Shown: positions 8,061 to 14,909 of the stretch, one piece after another | Layout: each line of letters opens with the position of its first letter | How positions within the stretch are numbered: position 1 is the stretch's first letter | Source of the DNA: Clostridia bacterium | GTDB taxonomy: Bacteria > UBA6262 > WVXT01 > JAUXBS01 | Assembly: GCA_030618495.1 (NCBI GenBank) | Contig: JAUXDE010000019.1 | Location: forward strand, 1-19,646 | Length of the DNA stretch: 19,646 nucleotides | Reading direction: 5' to 3' | Translations under genes and position numbers: made by a program | Notes under the pieces: generated by a model | What the model saw: only the letters and a program-made list of their open reading frames with translations | Databases searched by the model: none | Told to the model about the DNA's origin: nothing

Positions 8061-8861
8061 ATGGATGGGGCAATAGGAATATTTGATTCCGGGTTCGGTG
8101 GCCTGACGGTTGTTTCGGAAATATTAAAACAGCTTCCCGGCGAAGAGATTGTATATTTCGGGGATACGGCGCATCTTCCCTACGGTACAAAGTCAAAGGA
8201 AACCGTTACCAGGTTTTCCCTGAAGATAGCTGATTTTCTTCACAGGAAACAGGGGGTGAAGATTATTGTCGTTGCATGCAATACGGCCTCTTCCTGCGCG
8301 GTGGAAGCCTTAAAAGAGAACGTGGATATCCCCGTGGTTGATGTTATTACTCCAGGGGCAAGGGCAGTTCCGGGTTTGACAAAAAATAACAGAATCGGCA
8401 TAATCGGCACCACTGCTACAATAAGAAGCAAGGCATATGAAGAAGTAATTGCAAAATTAAATCCTGAGATGAAGATATTCACTCAACCGTGCCCGTTGTT
8501 CGTTCCCCTTGTGGAAGAGGGATGGCTTGATAACCAGGAAACACTGCTGGTTGCCAAGCGGTACCTGGGACCGCTCAAGGATGAGAAAGTGGATACTCTT
8601 ATTCTCGGTTGTACTCATTACCCTCTTCTGAAGAAAATAATTACCAGGGTTATGGGAGTTAACGTGAGCCTTGTGGATTCTGCCCGTGAAACTGCTTCAG
8701 AGGTAAAAAGGGTTCTTGATGACAGGGGACTGCGCGCCAAAGCCGCAAGCCAAACGGTAAGACACAGGTATTTCGTCAGTGATGACCCGGACAAGTTTGT
8801 ATCCCTGGGCAGGGGTTTTCTTGGAAAGGATATAGAAAATATTAAGTTATTGGAGTTATAA
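8061..8861 (+). CDS. murI: Glutamate racemase
   Basis: Glutamate racemase interconverts L- and D-glutamate to supply D-glutamate for peptidoglycan. It is cofactor-independent and uses two cysteines. The 266-residue product begins with IGIFDSGFGGLTV, giving the conserved Asp9-Ser10, and has PYGTKS. The first catalytic cysteine is Cys73 in VACNTAS and the second is Cys184 in LGCTHYPLL, with the adjacent His186. Length fits the usual 255-285. GAGAGGA (8048-8054) is a good ribosome site. The gene is 3 bases from the DUF1537 kinase and 36 bases from moxR. The presence of murI indicates a peptidoglycan-containing cell and gives the following Bat genes an envelope context. Aspartate racemase was considered and rejected because of the specific GCTHYP and DSGFGG motifs. 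Confidence 0.95.
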   Translation: MDGAIGIFDSGFGGLTVVSEILKQLPGEEIVYFGDTAHLPYGTKSKETVTRFSLKIADFLHRKQGVKIIVVACNTASSCAVEALKENVDIPVVDVITPGARAVPGLTKNNRIGIIGTTATIRSKAYEEVIAKLNPEMKIFTQPCPLFVPLVEEGWLDNQETLLVAKRYLGPLKDEKVDTLILGCTHYPLLKKIITRVMGVNVSLVDSARETASEVKRVLDDRGLRAKAASQTVRHRYFVSDDPDKFVSLGRGFLGKDIENIKLLEL

Positions 8862-8897
8862 GAAAGAAATCAACTTATTCACAGGAAAGGAATTATT

Positions 8898-9887
8898 ATG
8901 GAACAGGACATCAAGGCAATTAATGAAAAAGTACAGAAAGAGAGTCTCTTTGTAAAGGGATTGACGGCGGAAATAGGCAAGGTCATTGTGGGTCAGCAGT
9001 ATCTCGTTGAACGTTTGTTGATTTCAATACTTGCAAACGGACACGTTCTGCTTGAAGGCGTTCCCGGGCTGGCAAAGACCCTGTCGGTTAAAACCCTCGC
9101 CGATGCGGTTGATACGAAGTTCCAGAGGCTTCAGTTTACCCCCGACCTTTTGCCCGCCGATTTGATAGGTACGATGATTTACAGCCCGAAGGATGGGGGA
9201 TTCAGCGTGAAGAAGGGGCCCATATTCGCAAACATTATACTTGCTGATGAAATCAACAGGGCTCCGGCAAAGGTGCAGAGCGCGCTTCTGGAGGCGATGC
9301 AGGAAAGGCAGGTAACCATCGGAACGGAGACTTTTAAACTGGATGAACCATTTCTCGTGCTTGCCACGCAGAACCCGATAGAGCAGGAAGGGACTTATCC
9401 CCTGCCCGAAGCGCAGGTGGACAGGTTTATGTTGAAGTTGAAAATTACCTATCCCAAGAAGGACGAGGAGAGGCAGATAATGGAGCGAATGACCACAGAT
9501 AAAGAAATAAAGGTTAAGAAAATAATCTCTCCTGATAACATCATCAAAGCGCGTTCCACGGTAAACGAAGTTTATATAGACGAGAAAATAAAGAATTATA
9601 TTATTGACGTGGTGTTTGCTACGCGCCAGCCCGAAGAGTACGGGCTCAATGACCTGAAGAACCTGATTTCATACGGGGCTTCGCCCAGGGCAACCATATA
9701 CCTGACCAAGGTGGCAAAAGCCTATGCCTTCATGCAGGGCAGGGGTTACGTCATACCGGAGGACATTAAAACAATCGGTATGGACGTTTTAAGGCACAGG
9801 GTGATTGTAACCTATGAGGCGGAAGCTGAAAATACCACTTCAGAAGATATATTAAAGAACATATTTGACCATCTGGAAGTACCATAA
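8898..9887 (+). CDS. MoxR-family AAA+ ATPase
   Basis: MoxR ATPases are chaperone-like AAA+ proteins that work with von Willebrand A-domain partners in maturation or envelope-stress systems. The 329-residue product has Walker A GVPGLAKT (residues 54-61), Walker B ILADEIN with Asp117-Glu118, and the family's extended sensor region ATQNPIEQEGTYPLPEAQ, followed by DRF and the C-terminal lid containing GASPRATIYL. Length matches the family's usual 310-340. The ribosome site AGGAAAGG (8883-8890) is well placed. This is the first gene of the Bat block and is followed by the DUF58 protein, the standard MoxR partner. The 36-base gap from murI shows no convincing promoter, so the operon may be read through from upstream. 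It probably acts in the cytoplasm at the membrane face with BatA and BatB. Its substrate is unknown. Confidence 0.93.
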   Translation: MEQDIKAINEKVQKESLFVKGLTAEIGKVIVGQQYLVERLLISILANGHVLLEGVPGLAKTLSVKTLADAVDTKFQRLQFTPDLLPADLIGTMIYSPKDGGFSVKKGPIFANIILADEINRAPAKVQSALLEAMQERQVTIGTETFKLDEPFLVLATQNPIEQEGTYPLPEAQVDRFMLKLKITYPKKDEERQIMERMTTDKEIKVKKIISPDNIIKARSTVNEVYIDEKIKNYIIDVVFATRQPEEYGLNDLKNLISYGASPRATIYLTKVAKAYAFMQGRGYVIPEDIKTIGMDVLRHRVIVTYEAEAENTTSEDILKNIFDHLEVP

Positions 9888-9902
9888 GTACGAAACATAA
9901 AC

Positions 9903-9943
9903 TTAAGGTCTGACCCTTTTTCCTTAAATTTAAGGTCTGACCC
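9903..9943 (+). repeat. Direct repeat pair with palindrome, TTAAGGTCTGACCC
   Basis: The 14-base word TTAAGGTCTGACCC occurs at 9903-9916 and again, perfectly, at 9930-9943, 27 bases apart. Between them CCTTAAATTTAAGG (9922-9935) is a perfect 14-base palindrome that overlaps the second copy. The core GGTCTGACC is itself an inverted repeat around one base. TTAAGG, CCTTAA and TTAAGG can pair in two mutually exclusive ways. The unit fills most of the moxR-DUF58 gap. A diverged relative lies in the batA-batB gap. I read it as a remnant of a dispersed REP-like or miniature mobile element; a regulatory role is possible but unshown. Confidence 0.7.
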
Positions 9944-9948
9944 CCAAT

Positions 9949-9952
9949 GGAG
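9949..9952 (+). promoter_or_regulatory. Ribosome binding site setting the DUF58 protein start
   Basis: GGAG lies 6 bases before the ATG at 9959. An in-frame ATG at 9947 overlaps this site and is preceded only by CCCCC with no ribosome site, so 9959 is the better start. Confidence 0.6.
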
Positions 9953-9958
9953 AAGGAC

Positions 9959-10837
9959 ATGATTCCAAAGGAAGTCATCCAACAGATTCGCAGGATAGAG
10001 ATAAGAACCGGCCGCCTGGTGAGCGATATATTCTCCGGCCAGTACGAAAGCGTGTTCAAGGGCAGGGGTATGGAGTTCTCCGAGGTAAGGGAGTATCAGC
10101 CGGGTGACGATATACGCACCATTGACTGGAACGTTACGGCCCGTTACGGCAAACCGTTTGTAAAGAAGTTCATCGAGGAAAGGGAACTTACGGTAATGCT
10201 GCTTGTGGATGCGAGCGCTTCGGGAAGTTTCGGAACTCACGGCAGGATGAAGGAAGAACTTGCCGCAGAACTTGCCGCAGTCCTTGCGTTTTCGGCCATA
10301 AAGAACAATGACAAAGTGGGGATGATTATATTCACCGACCAGGTGGAGAAATACATTCTTCCGAAGAAGGGAAGGACGCATATACTGAGAATCATAAGGG
10401 AAATACTGTATTTCAAGCCGTCTCATAAAAGGACGGACATCACGAAGGCGCTTGAATACTTAAACGAAGTAGCCAGGAGAAAAGCGGTGACTTTTCTGAT
10501 TTCGGATTTTATCAGCGCCAATTATGAAAAGGCGTTGAACATAACCAACAAGAAACATGATGTTATAGCGATTACCATCACGGACCCGAGAGAAAAGGAA
10601 CTCCCCGACGTGGGGCTGATAGAGCTGGAGGATTCGGAAACCGGGCAGTATCTTACGGTTAATACGGGAGACAGGGCTTTCCGGGATAAGTATACCGGGG
10701 AGTACAGCGCCCGGCTGGAAAACAGGAGCAGGATGTTCAGGTCAATGGGTCTTGATAGTATTGATATATACACGGACAAATCATATATTGAACCGCTGAT
10801 AAAGTTTTTTAAACTCAGGGCAAAAAGATTCAGGTAA
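9959..10837 (+). CDS. DUF58 domain protein (von Willebrand A-like partner of MoxR)
   Basis: DUF58 proteins accompany MoxR ATPases and carry a von Willebrand A-like fold. The product is 292 residues from ATG 9959, starting MIPKEVIQQIRRIEIRTGRL. The family core GRGMEFSEVREYQPGDD is present, followed by RTIDWNVTARYG. The metal site looks complete: Asp84, Ser86 and Ser88 in DASAS, Thr159 in KRTDI, and Asp183 in ISDF. There is no signal peptide or membrane segment, so this copy is probably cytosolic, unlike BatA and BatB. Start choice: an ATG four codons upstream lacks a ribosome site. It is the second gene of the Bat block, after a 71-base gap occupied by a repeat element, and 16 bases before the TPR/SurA-like gene. 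It probably forms a working pair with the MoxR ATPase. Confidence 0.92.
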   Translation: MIPKEVIQQIRRIEIRTGRLVSDIFSGQYESVFKGRGMEFSEVREYQPGDDIRTIDWNVTARYGKPFVKKFIEERELTVMLLVDASASGSFGTHGRMKEELAAELAAVLAFSAIKNNDKVGMIIFTDQVEKYILPKKGRTHILRIIREILYFKPSHKRTDITKALEYLNEVARRKAVTFLISDFISANYEKALNITNKKHDVIAITITDPREKELPDVGLIELEDSETGQYLTVNTGDRAFRDKYTGEYSARLENRSRMFRSMGLDSIDIYTDKSYIEPLIKFFKLRAKRFR

Positions 10838-10853
10838 CGGGAGGACAGAATAG

Positions 10854-11825
10854 ATGAAAAAAATCGTGCCTTATATGGTTGCTGTTATTGTTACGGTTAT
10901 GATGGTTCTGGTTTTGTTCCAGCAGAAGAAAATGGGTCCCGCCATGGAGGTTGAAAAGCAGAAGGAGTACGTTAATTCGCTTTTAAACAAGGGGCTTTAC
11001 AGGAAGGCCGCGGGAGTGTACGAGAAAATCATTGATTCTCCGGGAATATCAAAAAAGCAGAGGTCAAACCTGGCGTACCTTACAGGTAATATTTACTTGG
11101 AGAACCTGCGTGACTATGAAAATGCCCTCGCAGCATACCTGAAGGTAAAAATCCTTACTCCTAAAAGCGGCATCATGGACGAGGTCAACCAGAAGTCGGT
11201 TGAGTGCCTTGAAAGGCTCGGGCGCTCGCTTGACGCCCGGATGGAAATGGAAAAGCATACTTCCCCCGACAAGAATAAAGGCAAGGCTCCGAAAGGAGCC
11301 CTCGTGGTTGCAAAAATAGGAGAGAGGGAAATCACAATGGACCAATTGCGGAGGAAAATAAACGACCTGCCCCCGTACTATCAGGAGATGTTTAAGAGCA
11401 GCGAAAAACAGCTTGAGTTTCTGCAGCAGTTCATAGCAACGGAACTCTTCTATGAAAAGGCAAAGAGGAAAGGGTACGATAAGGACAAGGATATTATTGC
11501 CCAGGCGTTTGAGGCAAAGAAAGCGGCAATGATGCAAAAACTTATTAAGGAAGAGATACAGGACAAGATAAAGATAACCGATAAGGAAATTGAGTTGTAC
11601 TATGAATCACACAGGGAAGATTACATCGAGAAGAAGGATGGTAAGGAAAGGCAAGAAACGCTTACTGAGGCAAAAAGCAGCATAAGGGCTGCGCTTGGAA
11701 AGGAAAAGGAAGAGAAGTTGATGAAGGATTTTATGGTTGAATCATTCATTTCAAGCGATGTTAAGATATACGATGACCTTTTTGGAATTTCGAAGGGAAA
11801 GAAAACCGATAATGCAGGAAAATAA
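10854..11825 (+). CDS. Membrane-anchored TPR protein with SurA-like chaperone domain lacking a parvulin domain
   Basis: The 323-residue product has an N-terminal hydrophobic anchor or signal (residues 5-22), with the rest probably periplasmic. Residues about 38-135 contain two or three TPR-like helical pairs (LLNKGLYRKAAGVYEKII, then LENLRDYENALAAYLKV). Residues 150-258 match the N-terminal chaperone module of SurA/PpiC-type peptidyl-prolyl isomerases: VVAKIGEREITMDQL, LEFLQQFIATELFYEKAKR, KIKITDKEIELYYESHRED. In PpiC-type proteins a parvulin domain of about 90 residues normally follows; here only a dozen residues (about 258-270) intervene before the closing helices (271-310, SSIRAALGKEKEEKLMKDF). 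So it looks like a chaperone without isomerase activity. GGGAGGA (10839-10845) is a strong ribosome site, and the gene overlaps the next by 14 bases. Domain calls are by pattern recognition; no specific function is known in Bat operons. Confidence 0.7.
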   Translation: MKKIVPYMVAVIVTVMMVLVLFQQKKMGPAMEVEKQKEYVNSLLNKGLYRKAAGVYEKIIDSPGISKKQRSNLAYLTGNIYLENLRDYENALAAYLKVKILTPKSGIMDEVNQKSVECLERLGRSLDARMEMEKHTSPDKNKGKAPKGALVVAKIGEREITMDQLRRKINDLPPYYQEMFKSSEKQLEFLQQFIATELFYEKAKRKGYDKDKDIIAQAFEAKKAAMMQKLIKEEIQDKIKITDKEIELYYESHREDYIEKKDGKERQETLTEAKSSIRAALGKEKEEKLMKDFMVESFISSDVKIYDDLFGISKGKKTDNAGK

Positions 11826-12846
11826 AATAAGAATCAGTATAATGTGCGTTGTAGCCTTGACGGTTTTTCTGATAGTTCAGCCTGTTGTTTTTGGCGCTGA
11901 CACCGGGACGGTCACCGCGGTATCCCCAAAGAAGGGCAAGTCCGCTCTATCCATTATCGCAACCGTTGACAAGCCAAAGATAACCATAGGCGACAAGATA
12001 ACTTATACGGTTGTTATCGCTCATGACAGGAAGATAAAAGCAACCCTGCCGGATATTGCCGATACCCTCCAGCAGTTTGAACTCAAGGATTACGAGGTGA
12101 TAAAGCCAAAAAGGAAGAGGGGCAAACTCGTCCATGAGTTCAGGTACCTGATAACCACTTTCACAACGGGGGAGTTCAAGATAAGTTCATTTACGGTGAA
12201 CTGGGTAAACAGGGATGGGGAGAAGAAGGAATCAAAGTCCGGCGAGATATCCATATTTGTGGAAAGCGTAAAAGCCTCAGAAACGGACAAGGATGATATA
12301 CGCGACATTAAAGCCACGGTCGGTATCAGTCGTTCGTGGTTGTTTTATTCCCTGTGGTTCGGCATACCGGTATTGATTCTAATAGGGTTTTCAGTGTATT
12401 ATTTTACAAGAAAGGCAAAGGAAAGCGGGTTCTTTACCGGGAAGGAACCCAAAAAACCCGCAGACGAACTTGCATACGAGAGACTTGAGAAGCTGAAAGG
12501 GTTGGAATTGATAGAAAAAGGTGACGTGAAGCAGCATTACATTATACTTTCTGAAATCATCAGGAAATACATGGAGTCCAGGTACTCAATTACAGTTCTG
12601 GACATGACTACGTATGAACTGTACCGGCAGCTCCGTATAATTGGGGCTGACAAGAAACATACAGGCGTAATCAAGGATTTCCTGGATGAATGCGATATGG
12701 TGAAGTTTGCTAAATATATACCTGAAGAAAAAATATTAAATGAGAACTTTCAACAGGCAAAAACAATTGTGGATATCACAAAATCCGGGCTCTCACGCGA
12801 AGAACCCGCGCAGGGCGCAATTAACGCAAAACAGGTTAAACAATGA
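11812..12846 (+). CDS. Small BatD-like protein: one Ig-like domain, membrane segment, cytosolic C-terminal domain
   Basis: The 344-residue product starts at ATG 11812 (MQENKIRISIMCVVALTVFL), with a signal peptide and likely cleavage near VVFG-AD. A beta-rich Ig-like domain follows (about 42-150: TVDKPKITIGDKITYTVVIA ... TTFTTGEFKISSFTVNW). A membrane segment runs from about 176 to 199 (WLFYSLWFGIPVLILIGFSV), and the cytosolic C-terminal domain covers about 220-325 (HYIILSEIIRKYMESRY ... MVKFAKYIPEE). Both the Ig-like and C-terminal parts resemble the third Ig domain and C-terminal domain of the BatD encoded at 15635-17434, so it is a one-Ig paralogue. It sits where many MoxR/Bat operons carry a DUF4381 or hypothetical protein. 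An upstream in-frame TTG at 11737 was rejected because it would destroy the signal peptide. It overlaps the preceding gene by 14 bases and batA by 4. Confidence 0.78.
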   Translation: MQENKIRISIMCVVALTVFLIVQPVVFGADTGTVTAVSPKKGKSALSIIATVDKPKITIGDKITYTVVIAHDRKIKATLPDIADTLQQFELKDYEVIKPKRKRGKLVHEFRYLITTFTTGEFKISSFTVNWVNRDGEKKESKSGEISIFVESVKASETDKDDIRDIKATVGISRSWLFYSLWFGIPVLILIGFSVYYFTRKAKESGFFTGKEPKKPADELAYERLEKLKGLELIEKGDVKQHYIILSEIIRKYMESRYSITVLDMTTYELYRQLRIIGADKKHTGVIKDFLDECDMVKFAKYIPEEKILNENFQQAKTIVDITKSGLSREEPAQGAINAKQVKQ

Positions 12847-13835
12847 GATTCGCTAATCCTTTATTTCTATTGATGTTACTGGTTATTCCTGTTCTTGTCT
12901 GGTTTTATATCAAAAGGGAAGGAAAAAAGAAAGCAAGCATCAGGTTTTCCAGCCTGGATATAATAAATAAGGTAAAACCTGCCGAGGCGGGAATCGTTAA
13001 ACACCTGTTTGTCATAATGCGCATGCTGGTTATCGTTCTCCTTATACTTGCCTTTGCAAGGCCTCAGGCGGGACAGAAGGGGGAGGAAGTCCTTACCAGG
13101 GGAATAGACATCATGCTTGTTCTTGACACTTCAACAAGCATGAAAGCGGAGGATTTCAAGCCGAAGAACCGGTTGGAGGCCGCTAAACTTGTTGTAAAGG
13201 ATTTTGTAAAGGGAAGGAAGAATGACAGGATAGGGATTATAGTGTTTTCGGCGCTGAGTTTTACTCAATGTCCGCTGACACTTGATTACGGGGCGGTGCT
13301 TGATTTTCTGAAGAACGTGGAAATAGGTATGACCAATACGGACGGTACGGCAATAGGGACAGCCATTGCCAACGCCGTGAACAGGCTGAAGGACAGCAAG
13401 GCTAAGAGCAGGGTGATTATACTGCTTACAGACGGGAGGAACAACCGGGGAGAGATTGGCCCGTTGACCGCGGCAAAGGTTGCGCAGGCAATGGGTATCA
13501 AGATATATGTAATAGGGGCAGGGAAGCCCGGCGGAGCGATGATACGTGTGGACGACCCGGTGTTCGGTAAAAGATACGTAAAGATTGACGCGGACCTTGA
13601 CGAAGAAACATTATCGGGTATCGCAGAAGCGACGGGCGGGCTTTACTTCCGCGCAACGAGCCAGGGGAGCTTAAAGAATATATATAAAAAGATTGACGAA
13701 ATGGAAAAAACGGAAATAAAAATCAAGGAATACACGAATTACAGCGAGCTCTTTTTATATTTTATACTGCCTGCTTTAATAATATTTTCAATGGAGTTGT
13801 TCTTAAAGAATACTTATTTCAGAAAAATACCGTAA
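12843..13835 (+). CDS. batA: BatA: membrane von Willebrand A-domain protein
   Basis: This aerotolerance-type protein has the typical BatA layout: an N-terminal membrane segment (about 5-23, NPLFLLMLLVIPVLVWFYI), a second one (about 54-72), a large von Willebrand A domain, and a C-terminal membrane segment (about 303-322). The metal-ion-dependent adhesion site is complete: Asp95, Ser97 and Ser99 in DTSTS, Thr169 in DGTAIG, and Asp197 in LTDGRNN. Length (330) matches the family. It overlaps the previous gene in an ATGA (12843-12846). It is very similar in plan to the next gene, BatB, and the MIDAS residues fall at nearly identical positions in both, consistent with tandem duplication. It probably works with MoxR at the inner membrane. 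Assignment as BatA rather than BatB rests on order and on the absence of an obvious TPR-linked tail. Confidence 0.9.
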   Translation: MRFANPLFLLMLLVIPVLVWFYIKREGKKKASIRFSSLDIINKVKPAEAGIVKHLFVIMRMLVIVLLILAFARPQAGQKGEEVLTRGIDIMLVLDTSTSMKAEDFKPKNRLEAAKLVVKDFVKGRKNDRIGIIVFSALSFTQCPLTLDYGAVLDFLKNVEIGMTNTDGTAIGTAIANAVNRLKDSKAKSRVIILLTDGRNNRGEIGPLTAAKVAQAMGIKIYVIGAGKPGGAMIRVDDPVFGKRYVKIDADLDEETLSGIAEATGGLYFRATSQGSLKNIYKKIDEMEKTEIKIKEYTNYSELFLYFILPALIIFSMELFLKNTYFRKIP

Positions 13836-13839
13836 TATA

Positions 13840-13878
13840 TTTTAGGGCAGGTTTTGAATTAAAGGCCTACCCCCAAAA
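13840..13878 (+). repeat. Imperfect hairpin related to the GGTCTGACCC element
   Basis: The batA-batB gap (13836-13895) holds an imperfect inverted repeat: TTTTAGGGCAGG (13840-13851) can pair with CCTACCCCCAAAA (13866-13878). The right arm, AATTAAAGGCCTACCCCCAA (13857-13876), aligns with AATTTAAGGTCTGACCCCCA of the repeat before the DUF58 gene, with three differences. There is no following T-run, so it is not a standard terminator. I take it as a decayed copy of the same dispersed element; effects on RNA stability between batA and batB are possible. Confidence 0.5.
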
Positions 13879-13895
13879 TTAAATAGGGATTTTAA

Positions 13896-14909
13896 ATGAG
13901 GTTTTCAAATTCAATGTTTTTATGGCTGCTGATTCTTGTACCTGCTTTGGTTTTCTTCCTGGTAGTCGCCTGGAGGAAAAGAAAAAAACTCATGGAGTCC
14001 TTTGGCAGCCTGAAATTGATGGAGAAGTTGACGGGTTCAGTCAGCGTTGAAAAAAAGAGGACGAAGCAAGTACTGCTCGTGGTGGCTTTCTTCTTCCTTG
14101 TTCTGGCTGTTTCGGGCCCTCAGATAGGTACCAGGATGGTTGAGGTGAAGAGGCGGGGGGTGGACGTCATCATTGCCGTGGACTGCTCGGCGAGCATGCA
14201 GGCGGAGGACATCAAACCAAGCCGGATTGTTAAAGCCAAGAGGGAACTGTCCACTTTGATAAGCAAGCTCAACGGAGACAGGATAGGTATTATTGCTTTT
14301 GCGGGTACGGCTTTCCTTCAGTGCCCTCTCACGCTTGATTACAATGCCGCCAAGATGTTTCTTGATATAATAGACGTTGACCTCATCCCTTATCCCGGGA
14401 CTGCCCTGGATAGCGCGATAGAACTTGCCATCAAGAGTTTTTCAAGGAAGGAAAGGAAATACAAGGCGCTGATTCTTCTGACGGACGGGGAGAATCACAG
14501 TAAGAATATCATGGAATCCGTTAACGAGGCAAAGAAGGAAGGGATAAGGATTTTTACGGTTGGTATAGGTTCTCCCGAAGGCGAGCCAATCCCGGTGAGG
14601 GACGGGAGCGGGAACATCACGGATTATAAGAAGGACAAGAAGGGCGCGGTCGTCATGAGCAAACTGGATGAGAAAACGCTCAGGGGAATAGCGCTCAAGA
14701 CGGGAGGCAGGTATTACAGGTCTACACGGAACGAATCCGAAATAGAGAATATATACGATGCCATATCGGGGATGGACAAAAAACAACTGGAGAGCAAGCT
14801 TGCAAGCCAGTATGAAGACAGGTATCAGTATTTTATTTTTATAGTACTGGTCTTACTCGTTATTGAATTCATTATTACCGAGAGTAAAAAGGAAGTTAAC
14901 AATGCATAG
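13896..14909 (+). CDS. batB: BatB: membrane von Willebrand A-domain protein
   Basis: This is the second of two tandem membrane VWA proteins of the Bat operon, 337 residues long. Membrane segments lie at about 5-26 (SMFLWLLILVPALVFFLVVA), 57-74 (KQVLLVVAFFFLVLAVSG) and near the C-terminus at 311-329. The metal site is intact: Asp96, Ser98 and Ser100 in DCSAS, Thr169 in PGTALD, and Asp197 in LTDGENH. The characteristic QAEDIKPSRI and DRIGIIAFAGTAFLQCPLTL segments mark the family. AGGGA (13885-13889) serves as ribosome site, placed just after the intergenic hairpin. The stop overlaps the batC start by 8 bases. In other bacteria BatA and BatB form membrane complexes with BatC; the same is inferred here from gene order. 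Confidence 0.92.
   Translation: MRFSNSMFLWLLILVPALVFFLVVAWRKRKKLMESFGSLKLMEKLTGSVSVEKKRTKQVLLVVAFFFLVLAVSGPQIGTRMVEVKRRGVDVIIAVDCSASMQAEDIKPSRIVKAKRELSTLISKLNGDRIGIIAFAGTAFLQCPLTLDYNAAKMFLDIIDVDLIPYPGTALDSAIELAIKSFSRKERKYKALILLTDGENHSKNIMESVNEAKKEGIRIFTVGIGSPEGEPIPVRDGSGNITDYKKDKKGAVVMSKLDEKTLRGIALKTGGRYYRSTRNESEIENIYDAISGMDKKQLESKLASQYEDRYQYFIFIVLVLLVIEFIITESKKEVNNA

Noticed and set aside
8862-8897. Promoter for the Bat operon upstream of moxR
   Set aside because: In the 36-base gap and the end of murI I found no pair of -35 and -10 boxes better than chance.
9903-9943. Start of a CRISPR array
   Set aside because: There are only two 14-base copies with a 13-base interval, the interval is palindromic with the repeat, and there are no cas genes.
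9812-10426. 204-codon open frame on the minus strand across the end of moxR and the DUF58 gene
   Set aside because: It lies opposite two well-supported genes, crosses the repeat element and shows no recognisable domain.
8898-10837. MoxR-VWA pair as an anti-phage or conflict system
   Set aside because: Such pairs occur in defence systems, but here they continue directly into a full BatA-E set, which explains them better.
11737-11811. Upstream TTG extension of the small BatD-like gene
   Set aside because: It would put 25 residues before an evident signal peptide and extend the overlap with the previous gene to 89 bases.
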